DNA of 64,000 nucleotides from UBA8190 sp003453695. Lineage in GTDB: Bacteria; Actinomycetota; Acidimicrobiia; Acidimicrobiales; UBA8190. Below, one piece after another: positions 1-8,187 of this stretch. The notes beneath the pieces are model-generated. The model did no database searches. It saw only the letters and a program-made list of their open reading frames with translations, and was not told where the DNA came from. A program made the translations under genes and the position numbers. The stretch's first letter is position 1. Each line of letters begins with the position of its first letter. Where the stretch lies: the NCBI GenBank assembly GCA_036796975.1, contig DAIRBY010000013.1:1-64000 (forward strand). The letters are read 5' to 3'.

Positions 1-908
1 GGCCTGCAACCCTGGCGGTTCTCGGGGTGTTCTTGGTCGTGGAGCGGTTGCGCCCGGCGCAGCGGCGACCGATCGTCGCCCGGGGCCATCGTCACGATCT
101 CCTCTACACGGTGCTGAATGCATCCTTGGTCGCGCCCCTCGTGGCAGCCATGGCCCTCTCCTTCTCCCATCTCGCCCGCAAGGCCATCCCTTGGATCGTC
201 CTGCCGAGGTTCGGGACGGTGCCTCGTTGGGTGGCGATCTCCCTGATCTTCGTCGCCATGGACGGCATGAATTGGCTGGCGCACCTCGGGAACCACCGGG
301 TACGGATGCTCTGGCGATTCCACGAGCTGCACCATTCCCAAGAGGACATGAACGTGTTGACGGTCTTCCGGACGCACCCCCTCATTCATGTCTCCTACCT
401 CATCGCGCTTGTCCCCGGCATCGTGCTCCTTGCCAACGGTGCGTTGCCGACCATGCTCCTGGTCGTCTACGGAGCCACCGTCGCCTTCGCCCATTCCAAT
501 ACGAACCTGGGCTTCGGCCCTCTGGAACGGATCTTCGTCAGTCCGAACTTCCACCGGATTCATCACAAGTTGGACGGTCCCCAAGACGTCAATCTCGGAT
601 TCGTGCTCACGATCTGGGATCAGCTCGCTCGCCGGGCGGTGTTCCCCACCGCGGAGACCATACGGACCGACACGGGCCTGCCGGGGCGCCCGCTCGCCGT
701 GGAACAGGCGGGAAGCAGTCCGCGTCATCTCGCCGTCTTCTTCGCTCAACTGGTGGGGCCGTTCCGCCCCATGGACGACCTCGCCAAACCGTTGTCCGTG
801 CGGGACGTGACGCGCCGGCCGGTGGCAACAGACGCCTCGCCGCTCCACGACGGCAGGCGACCGGAGGATCACGCCCGTCGACTCCCACAAGACAGCGCAG
901 TGGCATAA
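1..908 (+). CDS. Fatty acid hydroxylase / sterol desaturase family membrane protein, 5' end cut by window
   Basis: Integral-membrane di-iron oxygenase of the fatty acid hydroxylase superfamily, which hydroxylates or desaturates lipids, sterols or carotenoids. The reading frame is open to the left edge, so the start is outside the window; a GTG at 27 is the first in-frame start visible. Histidine clusters typical of the di-iron site are present: HLGNH, HELHH and HRIHH, between hydrophobic helices. The natural substrate cannot be read from the sequence. The stop overlaps the next ATG (TAATG), so the two genes are translationally coupled. The C-terminal 60 residues are polar and proline/arginine-rich, beyond the usual domain. 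Confidence 0.85.
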   Translation, partial: PATLAVLGVFLVVERLRPAQRRPIVARGHRHDLLYTVLNASLVAPLVAAMALSFSHLARKAIPWIVLPRFGTVPRWVAISLIFVAMDGMNWLAHLGNHRVRMLWRFHELHHSQEDMNVLTVFRTHPLIHVSYLIALVPGIVLLANGALPTMLLVVYGATVAFAHSNTNLGFGPLERIFVSPNFHRIHHKLDGPQDVNLGFVLTIWDQLARRAVFPTAETIRTDTGLPGRPLAVEQAGSSPRHLAVFFAQLVGPFRPMDDLAKPLSVRDVTRRPVATDASPLHDGRRPEDHARRLPQDSAVA

Positions 909-1519
909 TGGCCAGCAGGCCCATGCAGACGCGTTTTCACCCTCGTGCGCTCTTGGCCTCACTGTTGACCGTCCGCCCCGCCCCGTTGCCAACGGACGCT
1001 GTGCTTGTCGCGGTGCGCATCGCCCTGGTGTGGATCTTCACCTACTACGGGGCGGGAAAGCTGTTCGGAGCCTTCCACGGCATGGGGATTCACGGGACGT
1101 CGCTGTACATGTCGAACGTCGCCCACCTCCACCCGGGCGGCTTCTTTGCCGTGCTCGGGGGGGTGCTCGAATTCGGCGGCGCCATCGCGCTCGCTCTCGG
1201 ATTCGCCTCACGGCTGGTCGGGCTGGCGCTGTTCGGCGACATGGTCATGGCGATGATCACCATCACCTGGTCGACCGGGATCGCGTCGACGACGGCGCCT
1301 CCCGGTTATCAGCTGAACTTGGCGATCGCCGTACTCACCCTGGTGGTGGTGGTATTCGGAGCGGGACGATTCAGTGTCGACGCCCTCCTCCAGCGGCGTC
1401 TCGCCGCCATACAGCCAGGTCCGCTCAGCGGCAGGGCAGGAGCCGGCGGTGACCACGGGGTGGCGGGTGCCAGCGCCTCGCCTCCGCCCGGGATCGGCGC
1501 CCTGTCCGATCGGCGGTGA
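908..1519 (+). CDS. DoxX-like small integral membrane protein
   Basis: Membrane protein of about 203 residues with four predicted hydrophobic segments, resembling DoxX/DoxD-type proteins (G-K-L rich first helix 'YYGAGKLFG', then GFFAVLGGVLEF and ALALGFASRL). DoxX relatives sit in respiratory or redox-stress membranes, but a specific reaction cannot be assigned. ATG at 908 overlaps the upstream stop, and the 3' end overlaps the next gene by four bases, placing it in the middle of a three-gene operon. The last 40 residues are low-complexity Gly/Ala/Pro and probably cytosolic. Longer in-frame extension upstream is only a shadow of the preceding gene. Confidence 0.75.
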   Translation: MASRPMQTRFHPRALLASLLTVRPAPLPTDAVLVAVRIALVWIFTYYGAGKLFGAFHGMGIHGTSLYMSNVAHLHPGGFFAVLGGVLEFGGAIALALGFASRLVGLALFGDMVMAMITITWSTGIASTTAPPGYQLNLAIAVLTLVVVVFGAGRFSVDALLQRRLAAIQPGPLSGRAGAGGDHGVAGASASPPPGIGALSDRR

Positions 1520-2235
1520 CCACGCTCGTCCGAGGAGCCGGTGAGTTGCGTCGCAGCGTCGAAGCCAACCCGACCCCGGGAACCTCCAGAGTGGGGCGCT
1601 GGCTCGCCACAGACCGACTGTCGCCGGGCCGGATGCGGGCCCTCAGAATCTCGACCAACGTCATCGGGGCTGTCGGCGCGTTCTATTTCGCAGACGCCAC
1701 GTTACGGTCCTACCTGCACGCACACCGGTTGATCGGCGTGGCGTTCTTCGCCGAGCAGATGTGGGTCGTGGCCGCCTACCTCATCCGGCGGCCTCCCCGT
1801 CTGGCGACACGAAGGGTGGACGACTGGCTCCTTGCCTTCGGCGGCACCTTTGGTGGTGTGCTCTTTCGGCCCGATGGCGCCCACTTCCGCTGGGGAGTGG
1901 ACGCCGGGCTCGGTCTGCAATTGGTCGGGCTCACCATCTGTGTCGTGTCGTTCTTGGCCCTCGGCCGCTCCTTCGGTTTCGCCGCTGCCGATCGGGGGCT
2001 GGTGACACGCGGGCCGTACGCCATCACCCGCCATCCCATCTACGGCTCGTACCTCTTGCTCCAGTCCGGGTACCTCTTGCAGAGCGTTTCTGTGCGAAAT
2101 GCCTTGGTGATGCTGCTCGTGACGGCGTGCAATGTTGGTCGGGCCCACGCCGAGGACCGCCTGTTGGCGACGAACGGACGCCACGCCGCCTACCGATCTC
2201 GGGTTCGCTGGAGGTTCGTCCCCGGCATCTGGTAA
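1516..2235 (+). CDS. Isoprenylcysteine/phospholipid methyltransferase-like membrane protein (ICMT/PEMT fold)
   Basis: About 239 residues with several transmembrane helices and the signature GPYAITRHPIYGSYLL followed by AEDRLL and a C-terminal RVRWRFVPGIW. This combination marks the ICMT/PEMT/NnrU membrane methyltransferase-like superfamily, in which the RHP and downstream Glu residues form the S-adenosylmethionine site. The methyl acceptor is unknown; bacterial members act on lipids or isoprenoids, which would suit the neighbouring fatty-acid hydroxylase. GTG start at 1516 overlaps the upstream stop by four bases (GTGA), indicating translational coupling. Confidence 0.75.
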   Translation: MTTLVRGAGELRRSVEANPTPGTSRVGRWLATDRLSPGRMRALRISTNVIGAVGAFYFADATLRSYLHAHRLIGVAFFAEQMWVVAAYLIRRPPRLATRRVDDWLLAFGGTFGGVLFRPDGAHFRWGVDAGLGLQLVGLTICVVSFLALGRSFGFAAADRGLVTRGPYAITRHPIYGSYLLLQSGYLLQSVSVRNALVMLLVTACNVGRAHAEDRLLATNGRHAAYRSRVRWRFVPGIW

Positions 2236-2276
2236 CCCCCCCCAATCCGGCGCCGCCTCCCACCCGTAACGCTTCC

Positions 2277-3203
2277 ATGACGGCGCAACCGGAAGTCGAC
2301 GTGGAACCAAGGTCCCCGACGGCGCGCCTCTTGGGGCCCCTGTGGCCGTGGGTGGCGCTGAGACTGAGCGGAGGGGGGTTCCTTCTGGCCACGGGGGCCA
2401 TACATCTCGATCTCTATGTGACCGGGTACCGGACCATCCCGACGATCGGCTGGTTGTTCCTTCTCCAGGTCGTCGCCGCCTTCGTCCTCGGCGCCGGCGT
2501 CCTCGTTCCCGGGCGCGTCCTGCTTCCCGCGGCGGGCGCTGCCTTGGCCCTGTCGACGCTGGGCGGGTACCTCTTGTCGCTGTGGATCGGACTATTCGGC
2601 TTCCGGGAGGTTCGCACCACGGCGGGGATCGTGGCCGGGATCGTCGAGATCGCTGCGTTGGCGGCCCTGGCGGCTGTGGCCCTCGGGTCACTGGCACAGC
2701 TCACGCCCGTCAGCCCCGCAGCTCCCGCCGCAACGTGGGCGGCCAGGCTGAAAGAGCATGGCGCCTCGGCGACCTGGGCAGCGGCCGCACTCGCCACCGT
2801 CTCGGCTGCAATTCTTGGCGTGTCGCTGGTCGCCAACGCGCCTGCGTCTCCGGGGCCCACGCCGGCGAACGCCGTCTTGAAGACGGCGACGATCACAGGG
2901 GTCCCGGTCGTCACCGACGCCCGCGGCCTCACGCTGTACTGGTTCGTCCCCGACACGCCCACCAGATCGACGTGTTACGACACCTGTGCCTTGTATTGGC
3001 CACCGGTCACCGGCCGGCCGGTCGCAGGCCCGGGGGTGACCGGCACGCTCAGTACGGTGAAGCGGTCAGGCGGCGAGTTGCAGGCCGCCTACGACGGACA
3101 TCCCCTCTACAGCTACGTCGGCGATTCGGCTCCCGGGCAGGTCAACGGAGACAACATCGACCTGAACGGCGGGGTGTGGCACGAGATGGACGTGTCGGGC
3201 TGA
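2277..3203 (+). CDS. Membrane protein with C-terminal COG4315/PF03640 repeat domain
   Basis: 308 residues. The N-terminal half has about four hydrophobic helices (a DoxX-like or unknown membrane module). After a further hydrophobic segment near residue 190 comes a soluble C-terminal domain with the repeats typical of the 'secreted repeat of unknown function' family: VVTDARGLTLYWF ... CYDTCALYWPP, then GELQAAYDGHPLYSYVGD ... GGVWHEM. The two Cys probably form a disulfide outside the cell. Function unknown; relatives are often next to electron-transfer membrane proteins. Starts 41 bases after the methyltransferase gene; no clear ribosome-binding site, so the start is moderately sure. Confidence 0.72.
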   Translation: MTAQPEVDVEPRSPTARLLGPLWPWVALRLSGGGFLLATGAIHLDLYVTGYRTIPTIGWLFLLQVVAAFVLGAGVLVPGRVLLPAAGAALALSTLGGYLLSLWIGLFGFREVRTTAGIVAGIVEIAALAALAAVALGSLAQLTPVSPAAPAATWAARLKEHGASATWAAAALATVSAAILGVSLVANAPASPGPTPANAVLKTATITGVPVVTDARGLTLYWFVPDTPTRSTCYDTCALYWPPVTGRPVAGPGVTGTLSTVKRSGGELQAAYDGHPLYSYVGDSAPGQVNGDNIDLNGGVWHEMDVSG

Positions 3204-3217
3204 CCCGGCGTCCTCGA

Positions 3218-4657
3218 TCAGGACGCAGACCGGAGGCGCCCCAGGGCGGCTTCCACCCGGGCCAGGGCCCGTGGGCGCCCCAGCACCTCCAGGGACTCGA
3301 ACAGCGGCGGCCCCACGCTCCGACCGGTAACCGCCACCCGGATGGGAGCCTGCGCCCGACCGAGCTTGCGTCCCACCGACTCGGCCACCGCCGAGATGGC
3401 GGCGTGCAGCGCGTCGGCCTCGAAGGCGGTGGTGCGGAACACCTCGACGGCCCCGGCCAGGACCGCCTCGGCCATGGCGGTGTCACTCGTGGCCTCGGCC
3501 CAGGAACGCTCGTCGATCACGGGCTCGTCCAGGAAGAGGAAGTCGACCATGCCCGGCACCTCCCCCAGCACCGCCACCCGCTCCTGGACGAGCGGGGCCA
3601 TGCGGACGAAGACGAGGCGGTCGAAGCTCTGCTCGGGCCACGGCGCTCTGGGCGGCGTCGTCCACGGCGCCGCTGCCTCGACGAAGTCGTCCACGGCCAT
3701 GGCCCGCACGTACTCGCCGTTGACATGACGCAGCTTGGTGACGTCGAAGAACGCCGGGGAGTGGTTCACGTCCTCGAGCCGGAACCGGTCGATGAGCTCT
3801 GCGACGGGGATGATCTCTCGGCCCTCGGGATGGCTCCAGCCCAGAAGGGCGAGATAGTTGCGCATGGCGTCGGGCAGGTAGCCGGCGTCGCGATAGAGCT
3901 CGACGGCCACGGGGTCGCGTCGTTTGGACAGCTTCTGGCGCTTCTCGTTCACCAACATGGGCAGATGGGCGAAGGCCGGGATCGTGGCCTCGGGTCCCTG
4001 GAGCACGCCCCAGATGAGCAGGGCCTTCGGGGTCGAAGGAAGCAGGTCCTCCCCCCTGATGACATGGGTGACGGCCATGTCGATGTCGTCGACGACGTTG
4101 GCCAGCACGAACAGGGGCTGGCCGTTCGACTTGACCACGACGAAGTCCTCGATGGCGGAATGGGGGAAGTGCACGTCCCCCCGCACCAGGTCGTGCACGA
4201 CGGTCTCGCCTTCGTGGGGCACCTTGAAGCGCAGGGCGTGACCTTGACGCTCGACCCCCCGTGCCCGGCACCAGCCGTCGTAGCCGGGCGTGGCGTTGTC
4301 CTTGGTCCGGGCCTCGATGTCCTGGCGCGTGCAGTCACAGGCGTACAGGGCGCCTGCCTCCCACAGACGGTCCACGGCCCTGGCGTGGTCCTCGGCCCGG
4401 GCCGACTGCCGGAAGGGCCCTTCGTCGGGGGTGAGCGCCAGCCAGTCCATGGCGGAGACGATCCCGGCCACCCATTCCTCGCGGTTGCGCTCGACGTCGG
4501 TGTCCTCGATGCGCAGGATGAAGGTCCCTCCGCTCTGACGGGCGAAGAGCCAGTTGAACAGCGCCGTACGGGCGCTGCCGACGTGGAAGTAACCCGTGGG
4601 AGATGGCGCGAACCGGACCCGGGGTGGCCCGGGCCCGCCGGCACCGTCGCCGGCCAC
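3218..4657 (-). CDS. gltX: Glutamyl-tRNA synthetase
   Basis: Class I aminoacyl-tRNA synthetase charging tRNA-Glu (and possibly tRNA-Gln if the cell uses GatCAB; that is an inference). The N-terminus carries FAPSPTGYFHVGSARTALF, with HVGS as the HIGH-type ATP motif near residue 25. KLSKR, the KMSKS equivalent, lies mid-protein, followed by the helical anticodon-binding part. 479 residues is normal for bacterial GluRS. The chosen start is a GTG at 4657, just after the ferredoxin stop; longer in-frame extensions would run through the ferredoxin gene. It converges on the upstream operon with only 14 bases between stops. Confidence 0.93.
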   Translation of the reverse strand: MAGDGAGGPGPPRVRFAPSPTGYFHVGSARTALFNWLFARQSGGTFILRIEDTDVERNREEWVAGIVSAMDWLALTPDEGPFRQSARAEDHARAVDRLWEAGALYACDCTRQDIEARTKDNATPGYDGWCRARGVERQGHALRFKVPHEGETVVHDLVRGDVHFPHSAIEDFVVVKSNGQPLFVLANVVDDIDMAVTHVIRGEDLLPSTPKALLIWGVLQGPEATIPAFAHLPMLVNEKRQKLSKRRDPVAVELYRDAGYLPDAMRNYLALLGWSHPEGREIIPVAELIDRFRLEDVNHSPAFFDVTKLRHVNGEYVRAMAVDDFVEAAAPWTTPPRAPWPEQSFDRLVFVRMAPLVQERVAVLGEVPGMVDFLFLDEPVIDERSWAEATSDTAMAEAVLAGAVEVFRTTAFEADALHAAISAVAESVGRKLGRAQAPIRVAVTGRSVGPPLFESLEVLGRPRALARVEAALGRLRSAS

Positions 4658-4662
4658 CGCCC

Positions 4663-4860
4663 CTAGTCGTCCTCTTCGAGGGTGATGGCCCCGGTGGGGC
4701 AGTTGTTGGCCGCCATGCGCACCTTGTCGTACAGCTCGGCCGGAGGGTTCTCCTGAAGCACGTAGAGGAACCCGTCGTCGCGCACCTCGAACACCTCGGG
4801 GACGATGCCCATGCACACGGCGTTCGACGCGCATACGTCGTAGTCGACGACGACCTTCAT
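4663..4860 (-). CDS. Small [3Fe-4S]-type ferredoxin
   Basis: 65-residue acidic ferredoxin. Cysteines at residues 10, 16 and 54 (C-x5-C ... C-P) followed by the usual PEVF and CPTGAI context match the single-cluster ferredoxins that donate electrons to actinobacterial P450s. The residue between the first two Cys where a fourth ligand would sit is Asn or another non-Cys, favouring a 3Fe-4S cluster. It lies immediately upstream of gltX in the same direction, five bases apart. Two P450 genes elsewhere in the window (20681 and 53208) are candidate partners; that link is inferred. Confidence 0.85.
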   Translation of the reverse strand: MKVVVDYDVCASNAVCMGIVPEVFEVRDDGFLYVLQENPPAELYDKVRMAANNCPTGAITLEEDD

Positions 4861-4962
4861 GCGGGGGAACCTCCCTGTCGGCTGTCCCGCCGGCGGAGCT
4901 GACGGGCGTCCCGTGGCGACCGGGACCCTGGCGATTGTAGTGCCGGCCTCACCACCGCCTTC

Positions 4963-6123
4963 CTAGGGCTTTTCGGTCCCGAGCACCCACATGGAGAAGA
5001 ACTGCGACCCGCCTCCATAAGCATGTCCGAGGGCGCGCCGCACCCCGTCCACCTGGTGCGCCCCTGCCTGGCCGCGCACCTGCAACGCCACTTCCAGGAA
5101 CCTGAGCATCCCCGAGGCTCCGATGGGGTTGGACGAGAGCACGCCCCCCGAGCAGTTCCAGGGGATGTCCCCCCCGTCGAGCGCCGTGGCGCCCGAATCG
5201 GTCAGCTTCCAGCCCTCGCCGTCTGCGGCGAAGCCCAGGTTCTCGAGCCACATGGGCTCGTACCAGCTGAAGGGCACGTACACCTCGGCCACGTCGATCT
5301 GGCTCCGGGGGTCGGTGATGCCGGCCTGGGCGTAGACGTCGGCGGCGCAGTCCCGTCCCGCTTGGGGGTTCACCTGGTCGCGGCCGGCGAACATTGTCGG
5401 CTCCGAGCGCATGGCCATGCCGTGGACCCACGCCGGGCGGCGGGGCGAGGCGGCGGCGCAGTCCTCGTCGGCGAGCACCATGGCCGCCGCACCGTCCGAG
5501 GACGGGCAGGTCTCCAGGTAGCGGATGGGGTCCCACAGCATGATCGAGTCCCGCACCATCTCGAAGGAGATGTCCTCGATGTGGAGATGGGCGTAGGGGT
5601 TCTTGAGCGCCTGCTTGCGGTCCTTCACCGCCACCACGATCCCGATGTGGTCGGGCGCACCTGACCGGCGCATGTAGGCGCGGATGATGGGGGCGAAGTA
5701 GCCGCCCGCACCGGCGAGCAGCGGCGCCGAGAAGGGCTGAGGCACGGACAACGCCCACATGGCATCGGAGTCGGACTGCTTCTCGAAGGCGACGGTGAGC
5801 ACGCGCCGGTGCACGCCGGAGGTGACGAGGTGGGCGGCCACGATGGCGGTGGACCCCCCCACCGACCCTGCCGTGTGCACGCGCACCATGGGCTTGCCCA
5901 CGGCCCCGAGGGCGGGCGCCAGGTACAGCTCGGGCATCATCACGCCCTCGAACATGTCGGGTGCCTTGCCGATGACGACGGCGTCGATGTCGCCCCAGTC
6001 CATCGCCGCGTCCTCGAGCGCCCGCTCGGCGGCCTCCCGCACCAGCCCGGCGATGGACACGTCCTCGCGCTTGGCAGCGTGCTTGGTCTGGCCCGCCCCG
6101 ATGACCGCACAGCGCTCGGCCAT
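4963..6123 (-). CDS. Thiolase-like lipid-transfer protein (Ltp family)
   Basis: 386-residue thiolase-fold protein of the SCP-x/lipid-transfer-protein group. It starts MAERCAVIGAGQTKH and ends with the family's GGSQFFSMWVLG. Where a degradative thiolase has its nucleophilic Cys, this protein has Ser/Gly (HTAGSVGGSTA), so it is unlikely to be a classical thiolase. Such proteins form complexes with DUF35/OB-fold partners and cleave or bind acyl-CoA thioesters in steroid side-chain and aromatic pathways. The ATG at 6123 overlaps the previous gene's TGA. It is the last gene of a four-gene overlapping operon containing two DUF35 proteins. Confidence 0.82.
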   Translation of the reverse strand: MAERCAVIGAGQTKHAAKREDVSIAGLVREAAERALEDAAMDWGDIDAVVIGKAPDMFEGVMMPELYLAPALGAVGKPMVRVHTAGSVGGSTAIVAAHLVTSGVHRRVLTVAFEKQSDSDAMWALSVPQPFSAPLLAGAGGYFAPIIRAYMRRSGAPDHIGIVVAVKDRKQALKNPYAHLHIEDISFEMVRDSIMLWDPIRYLETCPSSDGAAAMVLADEDCAAASPRRPAWVHGMAMRSEPTMFAGRDQVNPQAGRDCAADVYAQAGITDPRSQIDVAEVYVPFSWYEPMWLENLGFAADGEGWKLTDSGATALDGGDIPWNCSGGVLSSNPIGASGMLRFLEVALQVRGQAGAHQVDGVRRALGHAYGGGSQFFSMWVLGTEKP

Positions 6124-7217
6124 CACCGGCCTCCCGACGGCGTCTCGGCGGCCAGTGCGCACACCAGGTTCTGCTGCAGACACGGGCCCGAGGTGGCGTG
6201 CGCCAACGCCCGGGCCGCCGAGCCGTCCATGATCCGCTGGGCGGCCTCGCCGATGCGGATGAGCCCCGCCACCATGAGGGCGTTGGCGGCGAGCGCCCCG
6301 CCCGACGGGTTCACCGACACCTCGGCGCCGAGCCCCAGCGCGTCGCGCAGGATGAGCTCCTGGTGGGCGTAGGGGGCGTGCAGCTCGGCCACGTCCACGG
6401 CGGCCCGCTCCCCGAGCCCCGCTCCCCGGGCGGCCAAGGTGGTCGACGGAGACGAGGTCAGGTCCCGGGCGCCGAGGGCGTGCGTCTCGATGCGGTGGTC
6501 GATGCCCGTGATCCACGCCGGGCGGTCGCACAGCTCGGTGGCGCGCTCTCCGGCTGCCAGCACCACGGCGGCGGCGCCGTCGGTGATGGGCGGCAGCGCA
6601 TGGCGGCGCAGGGGCGAGACCACGTAGTCGTCCTTCATGAGCTCCCCGGGAGCCCTGTCCCCGGACAGCTGGGCATGGGGGTTGGCCAGCGCCTGGCGGC
6701 GGCTGCGGGCGGCCACTTCGGCGAAGTCCTCCTCGGTGGCCCGTCCGGCGTCGATGACGGCGCGGGCCTGCAGAGCGGCCAGCGCCGTCGGCGGCGGCCA
6801 CAGCGGCGCCAGGTAGTAGGGGTCGAGCTGCAAGGCGAGGATCTTGGCCAGCTGTCCCGGCGACGAGCGGCCGAAGCTGTAGACGAGGGCGGTGTCGACG
6901 TCGCCGGCACGGAGCATGGTCCACGCCTCGTACAGCGCCCACGCCCCGTCCATCTCGACGTGGCTCTCTCGCATGGGGGGCCACACGCCGACGGCGTCGA
7001 GGGCGGACACGAAGCTGAAGGGGGCACCGACCAGGTAGTCGGAGCTCCCCGAGCACACGAAGCCCATGTCGGCCTTGGTGACGCCGATGCGGGAGAACAC
7101 CTCCTCCACCACGGGCATGAGCATCTCCACCTCGTTGCGGTGGTCCTCGCGGCGCACCTGGGGCGACTGGGCGAAGGACACCACCGCCACCGGGCGACCG
7201 GTGGGGGCGGCGCTCAC
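6123..7217 (-). CDS. Thiolase-like lipid-transfer protein (second, divergent paralogue)
   Basis: 364-residue thiolase-fold protein with a divergent N-terminus (PVAVVSFAQSPQ) and the family block DGAAAVVLAAGE in the middle. It lacks the nucleophilic Cys: the aligned stretch reads HVEMDGAWALYEA. The C-terminus keeps a Gly/Ala-rich NPSGGALAANALMVAG block typical of Ltp proteins. A GTG start at 7217 overlaps the stop of the upstream DUF35 gene by four bases. It is probably a subunit of a hetero-oligomer with the following Ltp and the upstream OB-fold proteins, by analogy with ltp3/ltp4-type and BbsAB-type complexes. Confidence 0.8.
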   Translation of the reverse strand: MSAAPTGRPVAVVSFAQSPQVRREDHRNEVEMLMPVVEEVFSRIGVTKADMGFVCSGSSDYLVGAPFSFVSALDAVGVWPPMRESHVEMDGAWALYEAWTMLRAGDVDTALVYSFGRSSPGQLAKILALQLDPYYLAPLWPPPTALAALQARAVIDAGRATEEDFAEVAARSRRQALANPHAQLSGDRAPGELMKDDYVVSPLRRHALPPITDGAAAVVLAAGERATELCDRPAWITGIDHRIETHALGARDLTSSPSTTLAARGAGLGERAAVDVAELHAPYAHQELILRDALGLGAEVSVNPSGGALAANALMVAGLIRIGEAAQRIMDGSAARALAHATSGPCLQQNLVCALAAETPSGGR

Positions 7218-7723
7218 AGGTACTCCTTGAACGATTCGTAGTCGGCGTCGGGCTCGCCGGTGGGCCGGAAGTGCCGCACCGAGGCCATGGTGGGGCCGAG
7301 CTCCTCGGGAGGCACCCACACCGCCTCCACCCGCATGCCCATGCGGACCTGGTCGGCGGCGATCTCCTGGATGAGCCCCATGAAGGCGAGGTTGGCGCCG
7401 TCCAGGAGGATCTGGGCGCAGATGTAGGGGATCTCGATGGACTGGCCCTGGAAGGGGACGTTGACCACGCAGTAGGTGGTGACGGTGCCCTGGTTGGAGA
7501 GCTCGACCTCGTCGGTGGTGGGCACGCCGTCGGTGGGACACGACCCCCGGGGCGGGACGTACACCTTGTGACAGCGCGGACAGCGCTGGCCGAGGAAGCG
7601 GCCCTGTGACAGTCCCTTCAGAAAGCGCGACTGGGCCAGCCCGGCGGTGAAGCGGTAGTCGACGTGGATGGGCGACTCCATGATCGCCACGGGCTCTTGG
7701 CCGGTGCTGGTGGCGTCGGTCAC
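7214..7723 (-). CDS. DUF35/OB-fold protein with zinc ribbon, Ltp partner
   Basis: 169-residue member of the DUF35 (rubredoxin-like zinc ribbon plus OB fold) family. The ribbon is visible as CPRCHKVYVPPRGSCPTDG, with three Cys and an Asp where the fourth ligand would be. The OB-fold follows, with GTVTTYCVVNVPF. These proteins are obligate partners of thiolase-like aldolases/thiolases such as ChsH2-Ltp2 and BbsA-BbsB, and help bind the CoA thioester. GTG start at 7723 is chosen because it overlaps the upstream stop (GTGA); an in-frame ATG at 7747 would overlap more. Confidence 0.85.
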   Translation of the reverse strand: MTDATSTGQEPVAIMESPIHVDYRFTAGLAQSRFLKGLSQGRFLGQRCPRCHKVYVPPRGSCPTDGVPTTDEVELSNQGTVTTYCVVNVPFQGQSIEIPYICAQILLDGANLAFMGLIQEIAADQVRMGMRVEAVWVPPEELGPTMASVRHFRPTGEPDADYESFKEYL

Positions 7724-8187
7724 GACGACTCCTCGGGCACGAAGCACTCGATGTCGAGCAGGTGTCCCCGACGCTCGCCCTCGGGCCGGAACCGGGGCCG
7801 CACCCGCATGCCGCTCGCCATGGCGTCGGGAGACCCGGCGTCGACCACGTGGAGCAAGCCGGTGGTGGCGCCGTCGAGGACGACGAGCGCCCAGGCGAAG
7901 GGGCGCGACAAGGGGTGGTCGGCGGTGGGCTCGTTCTCCCAGGCCCAGGTGGACACGGCGCCGCCGGGGCCCACCTCGACCAGCTCGCCGCTCGGGCGGG
8001 CGGTCACCGGGTCGTACTCGGCAGGGGGGACCACCACCCTGCCCTCGTCACCGGTGGCGCCGAGGATCCTCCCCTGGCGCAGGCCGGTGAGGAAGGCGCC
8101 GATGACCGGGCCCACCGACCGCGTGTAGGTGTACTCGAGGACGTGCGGCGCCCGGAGGACCTCGTCGGCGGCGGTGGGGTCGGGCAT
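7720..8187 (-). CDS. DUF35/OB-fold-like protein lacking zinc-ribbon cysteines
   Basis: 155-residue first gene of the Ltp/DUF35 operon. It aligns by eye with the next DUF35 protein: GRILGATGDEGRVVVPPAEYD corresponds to GRFLGQRCPRCHKVYVPPRG. The cysteine pair is replaced by acidic/small residues, so no zinc site is expected. The downstream OB part is retained (GAVSTWAWENEP, PFAWALVVLDGAT). Probably a structural or substrate-specific partner in a complex with one of the two Ltp proteins; not proven. ATG at 8187; no strong ribosome-binding site, possibly leaderless. Confidence 0.72.
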   Translation of the reverse strand: MPDPTAADEVLRAPHVLEYTYTRSVGPVIGAFLTGLRQGRILGATGDEGRVVVPPAEYDPVTARPSGELVEVGPGGAVSTWAWENEPTADHPLSRPFAWALVVLDGATTGLLHVVDAGSPDAMASGMRVRPRFRPEGERRGHLLDIECFVPEESS

